Part shown: piece after piece, positions 17,472 through 25,608 of the stretch
How the letters are laid out: each line of letters begins with the position of its first letter
Position numbering within the stretch: the stretch's first letter is position 1
NCBI RefSeq assembly: GCF_024723825.1
Contig: NZ_JANQBQ010000001.1
Span: forward strand, 124,001 to 188,000
Direction: 5' to 3'
Length of the DNA: 64,000 bases
DNA from: Romboutsia lituseburensis
Lineage (GTDB): Bacteria; Bacillota; Clostridia; Peptostreptococcales; Peptostreptococcaceae
Notes under the pieces: model-generated
Database searches by the model: none
Seen by the model: only the letters and a program-made list of their open reading frames with translations
What the model was told of the DNA's origin: nothing
Translations under genes and position numbers: made by a program

Positions 17472-18377
17472 ATGAAATTATTAATTTTAGATAGTGGTCA
17501 TGCTGAGTACGTTCAAGGTAAAGAAGCACCAGATAAATCAATGAGAGAATGGGAATTTAATTATGATATGCAAAATAGAATAAAAGAATTAGCTCAAAAA
17601 CATGGATTAACTGTTTATTTAACGAACCCTAATCCACAAAAGAAAGATGAAATAGGGTTAACAAAACGTGCAGAGTTAGCGAATGATTATTGGAAATCTA
17701 AAAATAAACCAGAAGCACTATTTTTTAGTATACACTCTAATGCATATCAAACTGAATTTAATGCGGCAAGAGGAACAGAAACATATGTTGCATCAAATGC
17801 TAGCAAAAATTCAAAAGATGCCGCAAAATATGTGCAAGATGCAGTTTATAAAATGATAAAATCAATAGACCCAAATGCAAAAGATAGAGGCGTTAAAGTT
17901 GCTGATTTTACAGTTATATATAAAGCTCAAATGCCATCATTATTAGAGGAATATGCATTTTATACAAATAAAGAAGATCTAAAAATATTAAAAGAATATA
18001 GAACTGAGCTAGCAGAAGCTACAATACAAGGTGTTTGTAAGTATTTTGGGATTGAATATAAGCCGGGTAATATAGAAAAGCCTGATGAACCTACAGAGCC
18101 AGAAAAGCCAACTACCCCTCCTGCGGTTCAAGAAGAATTATACAAATACTGTGTTGTATATAATAGTCAAGTTGATGAAAATATAGCACAAATATTAAGT
18201 TGGCATTTGAAATATGGTATAGTAGTGGATTTAAGCATTTATAAGCCTGGGCTAGGCGAAACTGTATTTGTAATCGGAGGGGCATGTGAAAAATTAAAAG
18301 GTAATTTCAATTTCCAGGGAAAAGACAGATGGGAAACGTTAGATATGGTTATGCAGTATATAAATAAAAATAAATAA
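17472..18377 (+). CDS. N-acetylmuramoyl-L-alanine amidase (Amidase_3) with CD27L-type C-terminal domain
   Basis: 301 residues from ATG 17472 (GGGAG, 17459-17463, spacing 8). The Amidase_3 fold (1-195) shows zinc ligands in LDSGHAEY, MREWEFNYD and FFSIHSNAY and the catalytic Glu in PSLLEEYAFYTNKED. A Pro/Glu/Thr linker (about 205-225) leads to a C-terminal domain (225-301) with YKYCVVYNSQVDENIAQIL, VFVIGGACEKL and GKDRWETLDMVMQYI, which resembles the C-terminal domain of the C. difficile phage endolysin CD27L and CWB2-like repeats. No signal peptide, so export needs lysis, a holin or another route. No other phage genes are nearby; it may be a domesticated endolysin. Confidence 0.85.
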   Translation: MKLLILDSGHAEYVQGKEAPDKSMREWEFNYDMQNRIKELAQKHGLTVYLTNPNPQKKDEIGLTKRAELANDYWKSKNKPEALFFSIHSNAYQTEFNAARGTETYVASNASKNSKDAAKYVQDAVYKMIKSIDPNAKDRGVKVADFTVIYKAQMPSLLEEYAFYTNKEDLKILKEYRTELAEATIQGVCKYFGIEYKPGNIEKPDEPTEPEKPTTPPAVQEELYKYCVVYNSQVDENIAQILSWHLKYGIVVDLSIYKPGLGETVFVIGGACEKLKGNFNFQGKDRWETLDMVMQYINKNK

Positions 18378-18388
18378 TAATTAAAGTA

Positions 18389-18424
18389 ATATGCTGCTAT
18401 TTTTTATAGTAGCATATTTTTATA
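18389..18424 (+). terminator. Terminator after the amidase gene
   Basis: Stem ATATGCTGCTAT / ATAGTAGCATAT (one mismatch) followed by T-rich sequence. Confidence 0.8.
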
Positions 18425-18482
18425 TCTTAGGGATAATATACAATATGGAATAGATAAAACATATATTAAGGAGATTTAACAT

Positions 18483-19415
18483 ATGGATAATATAATATTA
18501 ACATTACTATGCATACCAAATGTAGGTAGAAAAACAGTGCTTTATTTAATAGAATCAATAGAAAAATTTCCTATAAATGAATCAGAATTACTAGAAATTT
18601 TTATAAGTAGTAAGCTTACAAATAAAAAAATTTATATACCAACATTAGATGAAATAAAAAAAGCGAAAGAAAAAAGTAATGATATAATATTAAACTCAAG
18701 TATATTAAATATAAAATATATAGATATATTAAATGAAAAATTTCCTAAAAGCTTAAAACAAATAAAAGATAAGCCTGTTATGCTTTTTTACAAAGGCAAT
18801 TACAAGTGTATAGAAGATCAAAAAACAATAAATATTATTGGAAGTAGAAAAGCAAGTATTAATGGGTTAAAAGAGGCGTATAAATTAGGATATGATTTTG
18901 GCAAGGATAAGTACTGTGTAGTAAGTGGACTAGCTATAGGATGTGATGAACAAGCGCATAAAGGGTGTTTAGATGCAAATGGAAATACAGTAGCAGTGCT
19001 TCCGTCCGCAATAGACAAAATATATCCTTATAAAAATAATTATTTGGCTGAAAAAATAATTGAGAATAAGGGATGCTTAATAAGCGAATATCCTATTGGT
19101 AAAAATATATCTAAAAATCAGTTTATAGAAAGAGATAGGATACAAAGTGGCATAAGTAAATCTGTTTTATTATGTGAGTCAAGTTTAAAATCAGGGAGTA
19201 TGCATACTATAGAATTTGCAAAATTACAAGGTAAAATTATTTCATGTATAGATATTAACGCGGATGGAAATGAGGCTATAAAAAAAGATAAGAGATGTGT
19301 AATTATAAGGAATGAAAAAGATATAAAAGAATTAAAAAATAAAATAAATAATTTTAAAAGCTGTGAAAATATGATAACAAATAATATACAAAGACAGATA
19401 AAGTTTGAGTTATAA
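18483..19415 (+). CDS. dprA: DNA-processing protein DprA/Smf
   Basis: 310 residues, RBS AAGGAG (18469-18474). The Rossmann-like DprA core spans about residues 105-280, with GSRKASINGLKEAYKLG, VVSGLAIGCDEQAHKGCL, TVAVLPSAIDKIYPYKN, ISEYPIGK and FIERDRIQSGISKSVLLCE followed by SGSMHTIEFAKLQGK. DprA loads RecA on incoming single-stranded DNA during transformation and is kept in many species not known to be competent. The N-terminal helical region (1-90) is divergent, and there is no obvious C-terminal winged-helix (DML1) extension. Its usual neighbours (topA, rnhB) are absent here. Confidence 0.9.
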   Translation: MDNIILTLLCIPNVGRKTVLYLIESIEKFPINESELLEIFISSKLTNKKIYIPTLDEIKKAKEKSNDIILNSSILNIKYIDILNEKFPKSLKQIKDKPVMLFYKGNYKCIEDQKTINIIGSRKASINGLKEAYKLGYDFGKDKYCVVSGLAIGCDEQAHKGCLDANGNTVAVLPSAIDKIYPYKNNYLAEKIIENKGCLISEYPIGKNISKNQFIERDRIQSGISKSVLLCESSLKSGSMHTIEFAKLQGKIISCIDINADGNEAIKKDKRCVIIRNEKDIKELKNKINNFKSCENMITNNIQRQIKFEL

Positions 19416-19547
19416 AAAACACTTAAAACAAATGTAGAAAATTGTAGAAAAATATTCAAAATACGAAAGAATTGTGATATTATTATCCTATTCATATTAA
19501 AAATTTATATGTTGTCAATATAAATTAAGGAAAGGTAAATATTATAA

Positions 19548-20084
19548 ATGGAGCAAATAAGAATTAGTGTAGATGAACTTAAATTAAGTGGTTTCATAAA
19601 CTATTATGAAGATAATATAAAAGAAATGCTTTATGATCAAAATGAATCTGTAACTAGAGTAAATTTAATAGATAGAGACTATATGGATGTAATAACTTTT
19701 GATGAAGATTATGAAGAATTAGAAGATGCAAGTGATTACGAATCAGTATTATTAAATGAAGAAAATGCATTATTATTTATAGTAGGTCAAACGTATGAAG
19801 GACAAGAAAAATTTGAATTTATAGATGGTACTAAATACAGTTTAAAACATTATAAAGGTGATGAGTACTCAGATAAACATACTATAAGAGATATAGGTGA
19901 CTTAAGTTTAGATTTAGATCATTATGTAGGTATTTTAATAGATACAGAAGATGTAGAAGGTAAAGACTTTGTCATAAGTGTTGTTAATTATGAAAAAGGT
20001 TTACATCCAAGAATAATAGAAGTAGAAGAGTGTGGAGATTTAGAAGACATAATAAAAAACTTAATTGATAGATTTACCATATAA
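19548..20084 (+). CDS. Hypothetical acidic cytoplasmic protein
   Basis: 178 residues, strongly acidic (many Asp/Glu), no signal peptide or membrane helix, RBS AAGGAAAGG (19527-19535). Sequence alternates short beta-like segments (ALLFIVGQTYEG, HYVGILIDTEDVEG, DFVISVVNYEKG). Family not recognised. The 132-base spacer upstream carries a tandem near-repeat (AATGTAGAAA/ATTGTAGAAA, 19431-19450). Own terminator downstream, so monocistronic. Confidence 0.75.
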   Translation: MEQIRISVDELKLSGFINYYEDNIKEMLYDQNESVTRVNLIDRDYMDVITFDEDYEELEDASDYESVLLNEENALLFIVGQTYEGQEKFEFIDGTKYSLKHYKGDEYSDKHTIRDIGDLSLDLDHYVGILIDTEDVEGKDFVISVVNYEKGLHPRIIEVEECGDLEDIIKNLIDRFTI

Positions 20085-20086
20085 AT

Positions 20087-20134
20087 AAAAAAGCATACTA
20101 AATATAGTTTAAACTATTAATAGTGTGCTTTTTT
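20087..20134 (+). terminator. Terminator after the acidic hypothetical gene
   Basis: Stem AAAAAAGCATACTA / TAGTGTGCTTTTTT with a T tract. Confidence 0.82.
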
Positions 20135-20206
20135 AATAAAAAATATGTCCTATTTATTATATATGTGTGATACTATTTATATATAATAAATTAAAAGGAG
20201 TATTAG

Positions 20207-21271
20207 ATGAAGGGTAAGAATATGATAAAAATAATATTGGGGATTTTAATTTTTCTTATAGCTATTATAGGTAGTTATATACTGTTTATGATAGTTACAG
20301 ACTATAGGCCAGAAAGTGAGATAAAAATAGACATAGAGGATAATAAAAAACGATACATAGAAAATAAAGATGAAATCTCTATAACGACTTTTAATATTGG
20401 ATATTGTGGCACAGATAAAGATATAGATTTTTTTATGGATGGAGGAACTCAGTCAAGATCTATTAGCAAAGAAAAAACTATAGAAAACTTAAATGGAATT
20501 ATATCAGAAATTGAAGCATTAAATTCAGATATATACTTTTTACAAGAGGTAGATAAAAGAGCTACAAGGAGCTATAAGATAAATCAATATAAAGCTATAA
20601 AAGATAAATTCAATGAATATGGATTTACATTTGCTATAAATTACAAAGTACCATGGGTTCCAGTGCCAATATCCAAACCACATGGGCAAGTCTTAGCAGG
20701 TCTTACAACAATGTCAAAGTACTATATAAAAGAGAGCATCAGATATGATTTACCAGGCAAAGAAAGTTTTTTAGTACAACTTGGGGAGTTAGATAGATGT
20801 ATTATGGTAAATAAAGTACCTGTTAAAGAAGGTAAAGACTTAGTACTTGTAAATGCTCATTTATCTGCATATGATAAAGGTGGTAAAATAAGAAAAGAGC
20901 AGCTAGGATTTTTAAGTGAATTTTTAGAGAAAGAGTATAACAAAGGTAGCTATGTTGTAGTAGGTGGAGATTGGAACCAACAAATTCCAGGAACTCATTT
21001 TACAGCATTTGAAACAACTCAACAAAAGCCTAATTGGCTACAAGATATACCAGATGATTTCAAACCTAAAGGTTTTAGATGGGCTTATGATAAGGGAACA
21101 CCAACAGCTAGAACTATGGACATAACCTATAAAAAAGGAGAAAACTTATTATCAGTTATAGATGGTTTTTTAGTATCAGATAATGTAGAAGTTATTGATG
21201 TGACTGGCAAAAACTTAGAGTTTAGACATACTGATCATAATCCAGTAACAATAAAATTAATATTAAAGTAA
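20207..21271 (+). CDS. Membrane-anchored endonuclease/exonuclease/phosphatase (EEP) family protein
   Basis: 354 residues, RBS AAGGAG (20194-20199). One N-terminal membrane helix (about 5-31) places the catalytic domain outside the membrane. EEP-fold motifs are intact: TTFNIGY (N-terminal Asn), YFLQEVD (metal-binding Glu), NAHLSAYD (His/Asp), GGDWNQ and the C-terminal HTDHNPV catalytic His. The family includes DNases, phosphodiesterases and lipid or inositol phosphatases; which activity applies cannot be read from the sequence. An alternative start at 20222 would shorten only the cytoplasmic tip. Confidence 0.85.
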   Translation: MKGKNMIKIILGILIFLIAIIGSYILFMIVTDYRPESEIKIDIEDNKKRYIENKDEISITTFNIGYCGTDKDIDFFMDGGTQSRSISKEKTIENLNGIISEIEALNSDIYFLQEVDKRATRSYKINQYKAIKDKFNEYGFTFAINYKVPWVPVPISKPHGQVLAGLTTMSKYYIKESIRYDLPGKESFLVQLGELDRCIMVNKVPVKEGKDLVLVNAHLSAYDKGGKIRKEQLGFLSEFLEKEYNKGSYVVVGGDWNQQIPGTHFTAFETTQQKPNWLQDIPDDFKPKGFRWAYDKGTPTARTMDITYKKGENLLSVIDGFLVSDNVEVIDVTGKNLEFRHTDHNPVTIKLILK

Positions 21272-21272
21272 T

Positions 21273-21324
21273 AAAAAGTACTTTTGCTATTATAGTTTAA
21301 TTAATAGTAAAAGTACTTTTTATT
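21273..21324 (+). terminator. Terminator after the EEP gene
   Basis: 20-base arms AAAAAGTACTTTTGCTATTA / TAATAGTAAAAGTACTTTTT; near-perfect stem followed by T-rich sequence. Confidence 0.85.
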
Positions 21325-21419
21325 TTATAATCTATTAAATTTAATAATTAACCTTGTTTGAATTAATATAAATATGACAATAATTAAAATGCAGAATATA
21401 AGTATAGGAAGATGATAAT

Positions 21420-22133
21420 ATGAATATAGAAATACCAATAGTAGTAGCAGGTATAATGCTTTTATTTACTTCAATTTTAATTATTATGCTAAGTTTTTAT
21501 ATCTATTTAAAAAGTATTAATTATAGACAAATATCAGGTATTGGGTTTTATCAAATGATACATAATGCTGGTAATTTTGGTGAATATTTAGTTTATAAAG
21601 AAATAGAAAATTTAAATGGGAACTTCAAAGTTCTAACTAATCTATATATTCCTGTTGATCACAACAGAAATACTGAAATAGATATGATATTGATTCATGA
21701 AAATGGAATATTTGTTATAGAATCCAAAAACTATAGTGGATGTATTTATGGTAAAGAATTCAAAAAAGAATGGCTACAGGTACTAGATAATGGCTTTAGA
21801 AAAAAATTTTATAACCCAATATTTCAAAATAAAAATCATATAAAGCACTTAACCAATACATTAAAATTTATAGAAGATGAAGATATTTATTCTTTGATTA
21901 TATTTAGTGAAAGATGTAATTTAAAGCCAATTGAAATATCAAATTGCTTTACTAAAGTAATAAAAAGAAATCAATTACTGCAAACAATAAGTGTTATATT
22001 AAATAGTACGGATGTTGTATTTTCAAAAGAAGATATAGAAACTATATATAATATTTTAATTAAGTTTACAAAAGTAAGTGATGAAGTAAAAAAAAAGCAT
22101 GTTGAAATGATAAAAAGTTATAATAAAAAATAA
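21420..22133 (+). CDS. NERD domain (nuclease-related) protein
   Basis: 237 residues. One N-terminal membrane helix (about 7-30), then a NERD domain (about 45-160): GNFGEYLVYKEIENLNG, NRNTEIDMILIHENGIFVIESKNYSG with the E-x-D...E-x-K nuclease-type residues, and KKEWLQVLDNG. NERD domains are related to Holliday-junction resolvase/RecB-like nucleases and often lie near DNA-processing functions, but their biochemistry is unsettled. The RBS is weak (AGGAAGATGA). A short PC4/YdbC-type gene follows 37 bases later and may be co-transcribed. Confidence 0.85.
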   Translation: MNIEIPIVVAGIMLLFTSILIIMLSFYIYLKSINYRQISGIGFYQMIHNAGNFGEYLVYKEIENLNGNFKVLTNLYIPVDHNRNTEIDMILIHENGIFVIESKNYSGCIYGKEFKKEWLQVLDNGFRKKFYNPIFQNKNHIKHLTNTLKFIEDEDIYSLIIFSERCNLKPIEISNCFTKVIKRNQLLQTISVILNSTDVVFSKEDIETIYNILIKFTKVSDEVKKKHVEMIKSYNKK

Positions 22134-22170
22134 GTAAAATATGGTAAAATAACTAGTGCGAGGTGAAAAA

Positions 22171-22392
22171 ATGGCAGATATAAAATTTGAAATACATGAA
22201 GAAATAGGTATTTTATCAGATTCATCAAAAGGATGGACAAAAGAGTTAAATATTATAAGTTGGAATGGAAATACTCCTAAATTTGACCTAAGAGACTGGT
22301 CTCCAAATCATGAAAAAATGGGTAAAGGTATAACTTTGACCAATGAAGAATTAAAATCTCTTAAAAATTTATTAAATGAAATGAATTTATAA
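22171..22392 (+). CDS. PC4/YdbC-family single-stranded-DNA-binding protein
   Basis: 73 residues from ATG 22171 (GAGGTG immediately upstream; the in-frame GTG 22156 overlaps that RBS). Sequence features FEIHEEIGILSDSSKGWTKELNIISWNG, then PKFDLRDWSPNHEKMGKGITLTNEELKSL, match the bacterial YdbC/PC4 fold, a small dimer that binds single-stranded DNA. Likely co-transcribed with the NERD gene just upstream and ends at a strong terminator. Confidence 0.85.
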   Translation: MADIKFEIHEEIGILSDSSKGWTKELNIISWNGNTPKFDLRDWSPNHEKMGKGITLTNEELKSLKNLLNEMNL

Positions 22393-22395
22393 TAA

Positions 22396-22428
22396 ATAGT
22401 CCCAGACACTAATTGTGTGTGGGACTAT
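22396..22428. terminator. Terminator, probably bidirectional
   Basis: Stem ATAGTCCCA...CAC / GTG...TGGGACTAT between converging genes. T tract is short, so efficiency is uncertain. Confidence 0.7.
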
Positions 22429-22441
22429 CTGTTAATAAAAT

Positions 22442-23341
22442 TTATATATAAACTTCATTTAAAAACTTAATAATAATATTTTCATATTGTGTTTTATTAT
22501 ACATATATGATTCTACATGATCAGCATGATCAACAATAAAAATTTTATCATATTTGTTATTTCTTAGTTTATACATATTTTTACTCATATAATATGGAAT
22601 TATCTTATCTTCTTTTCCATGAATAAATAATATGGGAATATTTAAGTTAAGAATATCAGAACTTGGATTAACTGAATTCATAGAAAATTTACAACGTATT
22701 TTAAATAAAACATTTACTAATTGATATAGAGGATAAGGTGTAATTTTAACTATATGTTTAAATTGATATTTTAAAATATCTTTTCCACTAGAATAAGGGC
22801 AATCTGCAATTATAAAGTCAATGTCCTTATATTTACCACCATACATAAGAGCCGTGGAAGCTCCCATAGATTGTCCATGAATCCCGATTTTTATGTTATT
22901 TCCTAATTTATCTTTTAAAGTCCTAATCCATAACTTAATATCTTCTCTTTCTTTAATACCATAAGTGGCATACTTACCTTCACTATTTCCGTGACTCCGA
23001 CTATCTATAAGTAAAATATTAAATCCATTATTTAAATAAAAGTCTATAAATTGCAAAGAGATATAATGATTAGCTGTATAACCATGTATTATCAGGATAA
23101 CTTTATCAGAATATGAATCATTTTTAGCAAAATAACTTTTTAATTTAAACTTGTCATGACTTAATATTTCTATTTCTTCTAATGCAGATTCTTTGAATTT
23201 ATAATTTGAATATAATCCTCTTTTTTCTAATAAATCAAAAGCATCGATCTTAGATTTCCTAGGTGATAAAATAATATTTTCAAATGCAAAATTAGATAAA
23301 ATATAAATTAAAAATAAAAAAAATATAAAAAAAATAATCAT
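22442..23341 (-). CDS. Alpha/beta hydrolase, membrane-anchored
   Basis: 299 residues; start ATG at 23341 chosen because AAAGGAG is 6 bases upstream (a longer frame to 23398 has no RBS). One N-terminal membrane helix (about 2-20). Hydrolase motifs: oxyanion segment VILIIHGYTANH, LLIDSRSHGNSEG, nucleophile elbow GQSMG, the acid in FIHGKEDKIIP and the catalytic His in VDHADHVESY. It resembles the YqkD/BEM46-type esterase-like group found in many Firmicutes. Substrate unknown; the anchor puts the active site outside the membrane or at its inner face. Confidence 0.86.
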   Translation of the reverse strand: MIIFFIFFLFLIYILSNFAFENIILSPRKSKIDAFDLLEKRGLYSNYKFKESALEEIEILSHDKFKLKSYFAKNDSYSDKVILIIHGYTANHYISLQFIDFYLNNGFNILLIDSRSHGNSEGKYATYGIKEREDIKLWIRTLKDKLGNNIKIGIHGQSMGASTALMYGGKYKDIDFIIADCPYSSGKDILKYQFKHIVKITPYPLYQLVNVLFKIRCKFSMNSVNPSSDILNLNIPILFIHGKEDKIIPYYMSKNMYKLRNNKYDKIFIVDHADHVESYMYNKTQYENIIIKFLNEVYI

Positions 23342-23556
23342 AGTTTTCTCCTTTAAAAATAATAGAAATATAATTAAATACTTAATTAAGTATACCATTG
23401 AGCTAAATTAATTTAAAATACATATAAAAACAAAATTATACTATAAATAATAAAAAAATCTATTTTATTATAAAAAATTCACTTTTGTTTTTATATATAA
23501 TATAATAGTAGTATTGTGATTGTTAATTTAACAAGATGGGGGGCATTTATTTATAT

Positions 23557-25425
23557 ATGTTATCAAATGAGGAGTATATAAAGATAATTTTGGATAGTCC
23601 TGTACCTTGCATGTGGATAGAGTTTACACGTAAGGAAGATGAATACTATATAAACATATTAGGGATAAATGGTGAATTAGACAAAATAAAAAAAGATGCT
23701 TTTAAACTTAACTTTAATTATAAGCTAGATAAGAAATTCTATAAAAACTTTATATCAAATATTGAAAATAATACTAAGCAGTTTAAATTTTTAGAGTATG
23801 TTAGTATTTTAAATTCTTTTTATAATATAGATGTTAAGTGTATCAGTGAAAAGAAATATATAATATGGTTCACTAAAAAAATAGAAATAGATGAAAATAT
23901 AAAAGAATTAATAAAAAAAATGGATGTTTATTTGTGGTGTAAAGACAAAAATGGAAAGTATATCTATATAAATAGATCATATGAATCATATAAACATGCG
24001 ACACCAGAATATATTATAGGAAAAAATGATTTTGAAATTTTTCCAAAAGAGATAGCAGAGAAATTTGTTAAAGATGATAAAGAACTTTTAGAGGGGAAAA
24101 AAGATTACATAGAAGCATTATCTTTTTTTAATGAAAACTGCTATGATGGTATAAATAAAGTAGTAAAAGATGAAGAAGGAAATATAATAGGTACAATAGG
24201 TATGTGTGCTAATACTCTATGGAAAGATAGAAAAACTATAAGTGACAAAATTTCTGACTCTAGAATGTTAGAGTTAATAAGTGACACTATACCTGACAGT
24301 ATCTTTTTCAAGGATGTAAATGGAATCTTTAGACATTGTAACAAAGTATTTGCTGAAAATAGAAATATGACAAAAGAAGATATAATAGGCAAAAGTGAAA
24401 AAGAAATTAATACATTAGATAAAAAAATAAAAAAATATGAAGCAGAAGAAAAAGAGATTGTAAGAACTAAAAGGTCATTAATAACTACAAATTCTTTTGA
24501 AGCTAGTGATGGAAGAATAATGTATTTTGAAACTATAAAGGTACCATTTTTAGATGATCATAAAATGGTTGGAGGAGTACTTGGTATTTCAAGAGATATA
24601 TCACATAGAAGAGAGGCTGAATTAGAATTTGAAAGATTACGAATGGAATTTTTCGCAAATCTCTCCCATGAGTTTAAAACACCATTAAACCTTATATTTA
24701 GTTCAATTCAATTAGTAGAGTTTATGATGGATAAGGGTGATGATTGTAAAAATTACCGTACATATACTAATATAATTAAACAAAATGGATATAGATTGTT
24801 AAAAATGGTAAACAACTTAATAGATAGCACAAGATTAAATGCAGGGTGTTTAGAGTATAATCCAATAAATTATGATATTGTTGAGTTTATTGAAAATATA
24901 TGTGATTCAGTTCAATATTATTCTAGTCAAGAACATATAAAATTAATATTTGATACAAATTTAGAAGAAAAAATTATGGCATTTGATTTAGAAAAAATGG
25001 AACGTATAATGTTAAATTTATTATCTAATGCGATTAAATACAATAATGAAAATGGAAATATAGAGGTTAGCTTAAATTTTTCAGATGACAGCTTAGAAAT
25101 TAGTGTAAAAGATAGTGGTATAGGGATACCAAAAGATAAATTAGATGAAGTATTTTTATTGTTTAAACAAGTAAATAATAGAATGACGAAAAAAAGTGAA
25201 GGAAGTGGAATTGGTTTATCAATAGTAAAATCACTAGTTGACCTTCATGGTGGAAGTATAAGTGTTTATAGTGAACAAGGTCAAGGAAGTGAATTTATTG
25301 TAAATATTCCTATAATAGTATGTGAATCCAAAAAGCAAAAAATAGAAAAAATTAAGCATAATAAATATGTTGAAAATATAAATATAGAGTTTTCAGACAT
25401 ATATACAGCTGTAAAATCAGTATAG
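23557..25425 (+). CDS. Cytoplasmic double-PAS sensor histidine kinase (orphan)
   Basis: 622 residues if ATG 23557 is used; ATG 23536 is in frame but lies before the only RBS-like element (G6 at 23538-23543). No membrane helix. After an N-terminal region, two PAS domains (about 125-230 and 240-355; ITRD-like ISRDISHRREAE at the end of the second) lead to HisKA with H371 in FFANLSHEFKTPLN and a HATPase (NLLSNAIKYNN, KDSGIGIP, SEGSGIGLSIVKSL). It is a close paralogue of the kinase at 9604-11310 and ends NINIEFSDIYTAVKSV, the same C-terminal tail motif. No regulator gene adjoins; a terminator follows at once. Confidence 0.85.
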   Translation: MLSNEEYIKIILDSPVPCMWIEFTRKEDEYYINILGINGELDKIKKDAFKLNFNYKLDKKFYKNFISNIENNTKQFKFLEYVSILNSFYNIDVKCISEKKYIIWFTKKIEIDENIKELIKKMDVYLWCKDKNGKYIYINRSYESYKHATPEYIIGKNDFEIFPKEIAEKFVKDDKELLEGKKDYIEALSFFNENCYDGINKVVKDEEGNIIGTIGMCANTLWKDRKTISDKISDSRMLELISDTIPDSIFFKDVNGIFRHCNKVFAENRNMTKEDIIGKSEKEINTLDKKIKKYEAEEKEIVRTKRSLITTNSFEASDGRIMYFETIKVPFLDDHKMVGGVLGISRDISHRREAELEFERLRMEFFANLSHEFKTPLNLIFSSIQLVEFMMDKGDDCKNYRTYTNIIKQNGYRLLKMVNNLIDSTRLNAGCLEYNPINYDIVEFIENICDSVQYYSSQEHIKLIFDTNLEEKIMAFDLEKMERIMLNLLSNAIKYNNENGNIEVSLNFSDDSLEISVKDSGIGIPKDKLDEVFLLFKQVNNRMTKKSEGSGIGLSIVKSLVDLHGGSISVYSEQGQGSEFIVNIPIIVCESKKQKIEKIKHNKYVENINIEFSDIYTAVKSV

Positions 25426-25481
25426 GAAAATCAGACACAGTATAATTTAGTATTTTATATTGTGTCTGATTTTCTTTTTTT
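25426..25481 (+). terminator. Terminator after the kinase gene
   Basis: Stem GAAAATCAGACACA / TGTGTCTGATTTTC followed by a T6 tract. Confidence 0.88.
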
Positions 25482-25608
25482 ATATAAAATTTTATAAAAA
25501 ATGTAACAAAATGAAACTTTTTTGTAGTGAACTTAGTCTTATATAGTGGAGAGAAATAATTAATGCAAGATAAATATATTAAGTATATATTTACAGGAAG
25601 GATTTAGT

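Noticed and set aside
17472-18377. Prophage remnant around the amidase
   Set aside because: Flanking genes are chromosomal (SNF2, dprA) and no structural, integrase or att-like sequence is seen.
19431-19450. Tandem TGTAGAA motifs as Spo0A boxes
   Set aside because: The 0A box requires TGnCGAA; the critical C is A in both copies, and no further support is visible.
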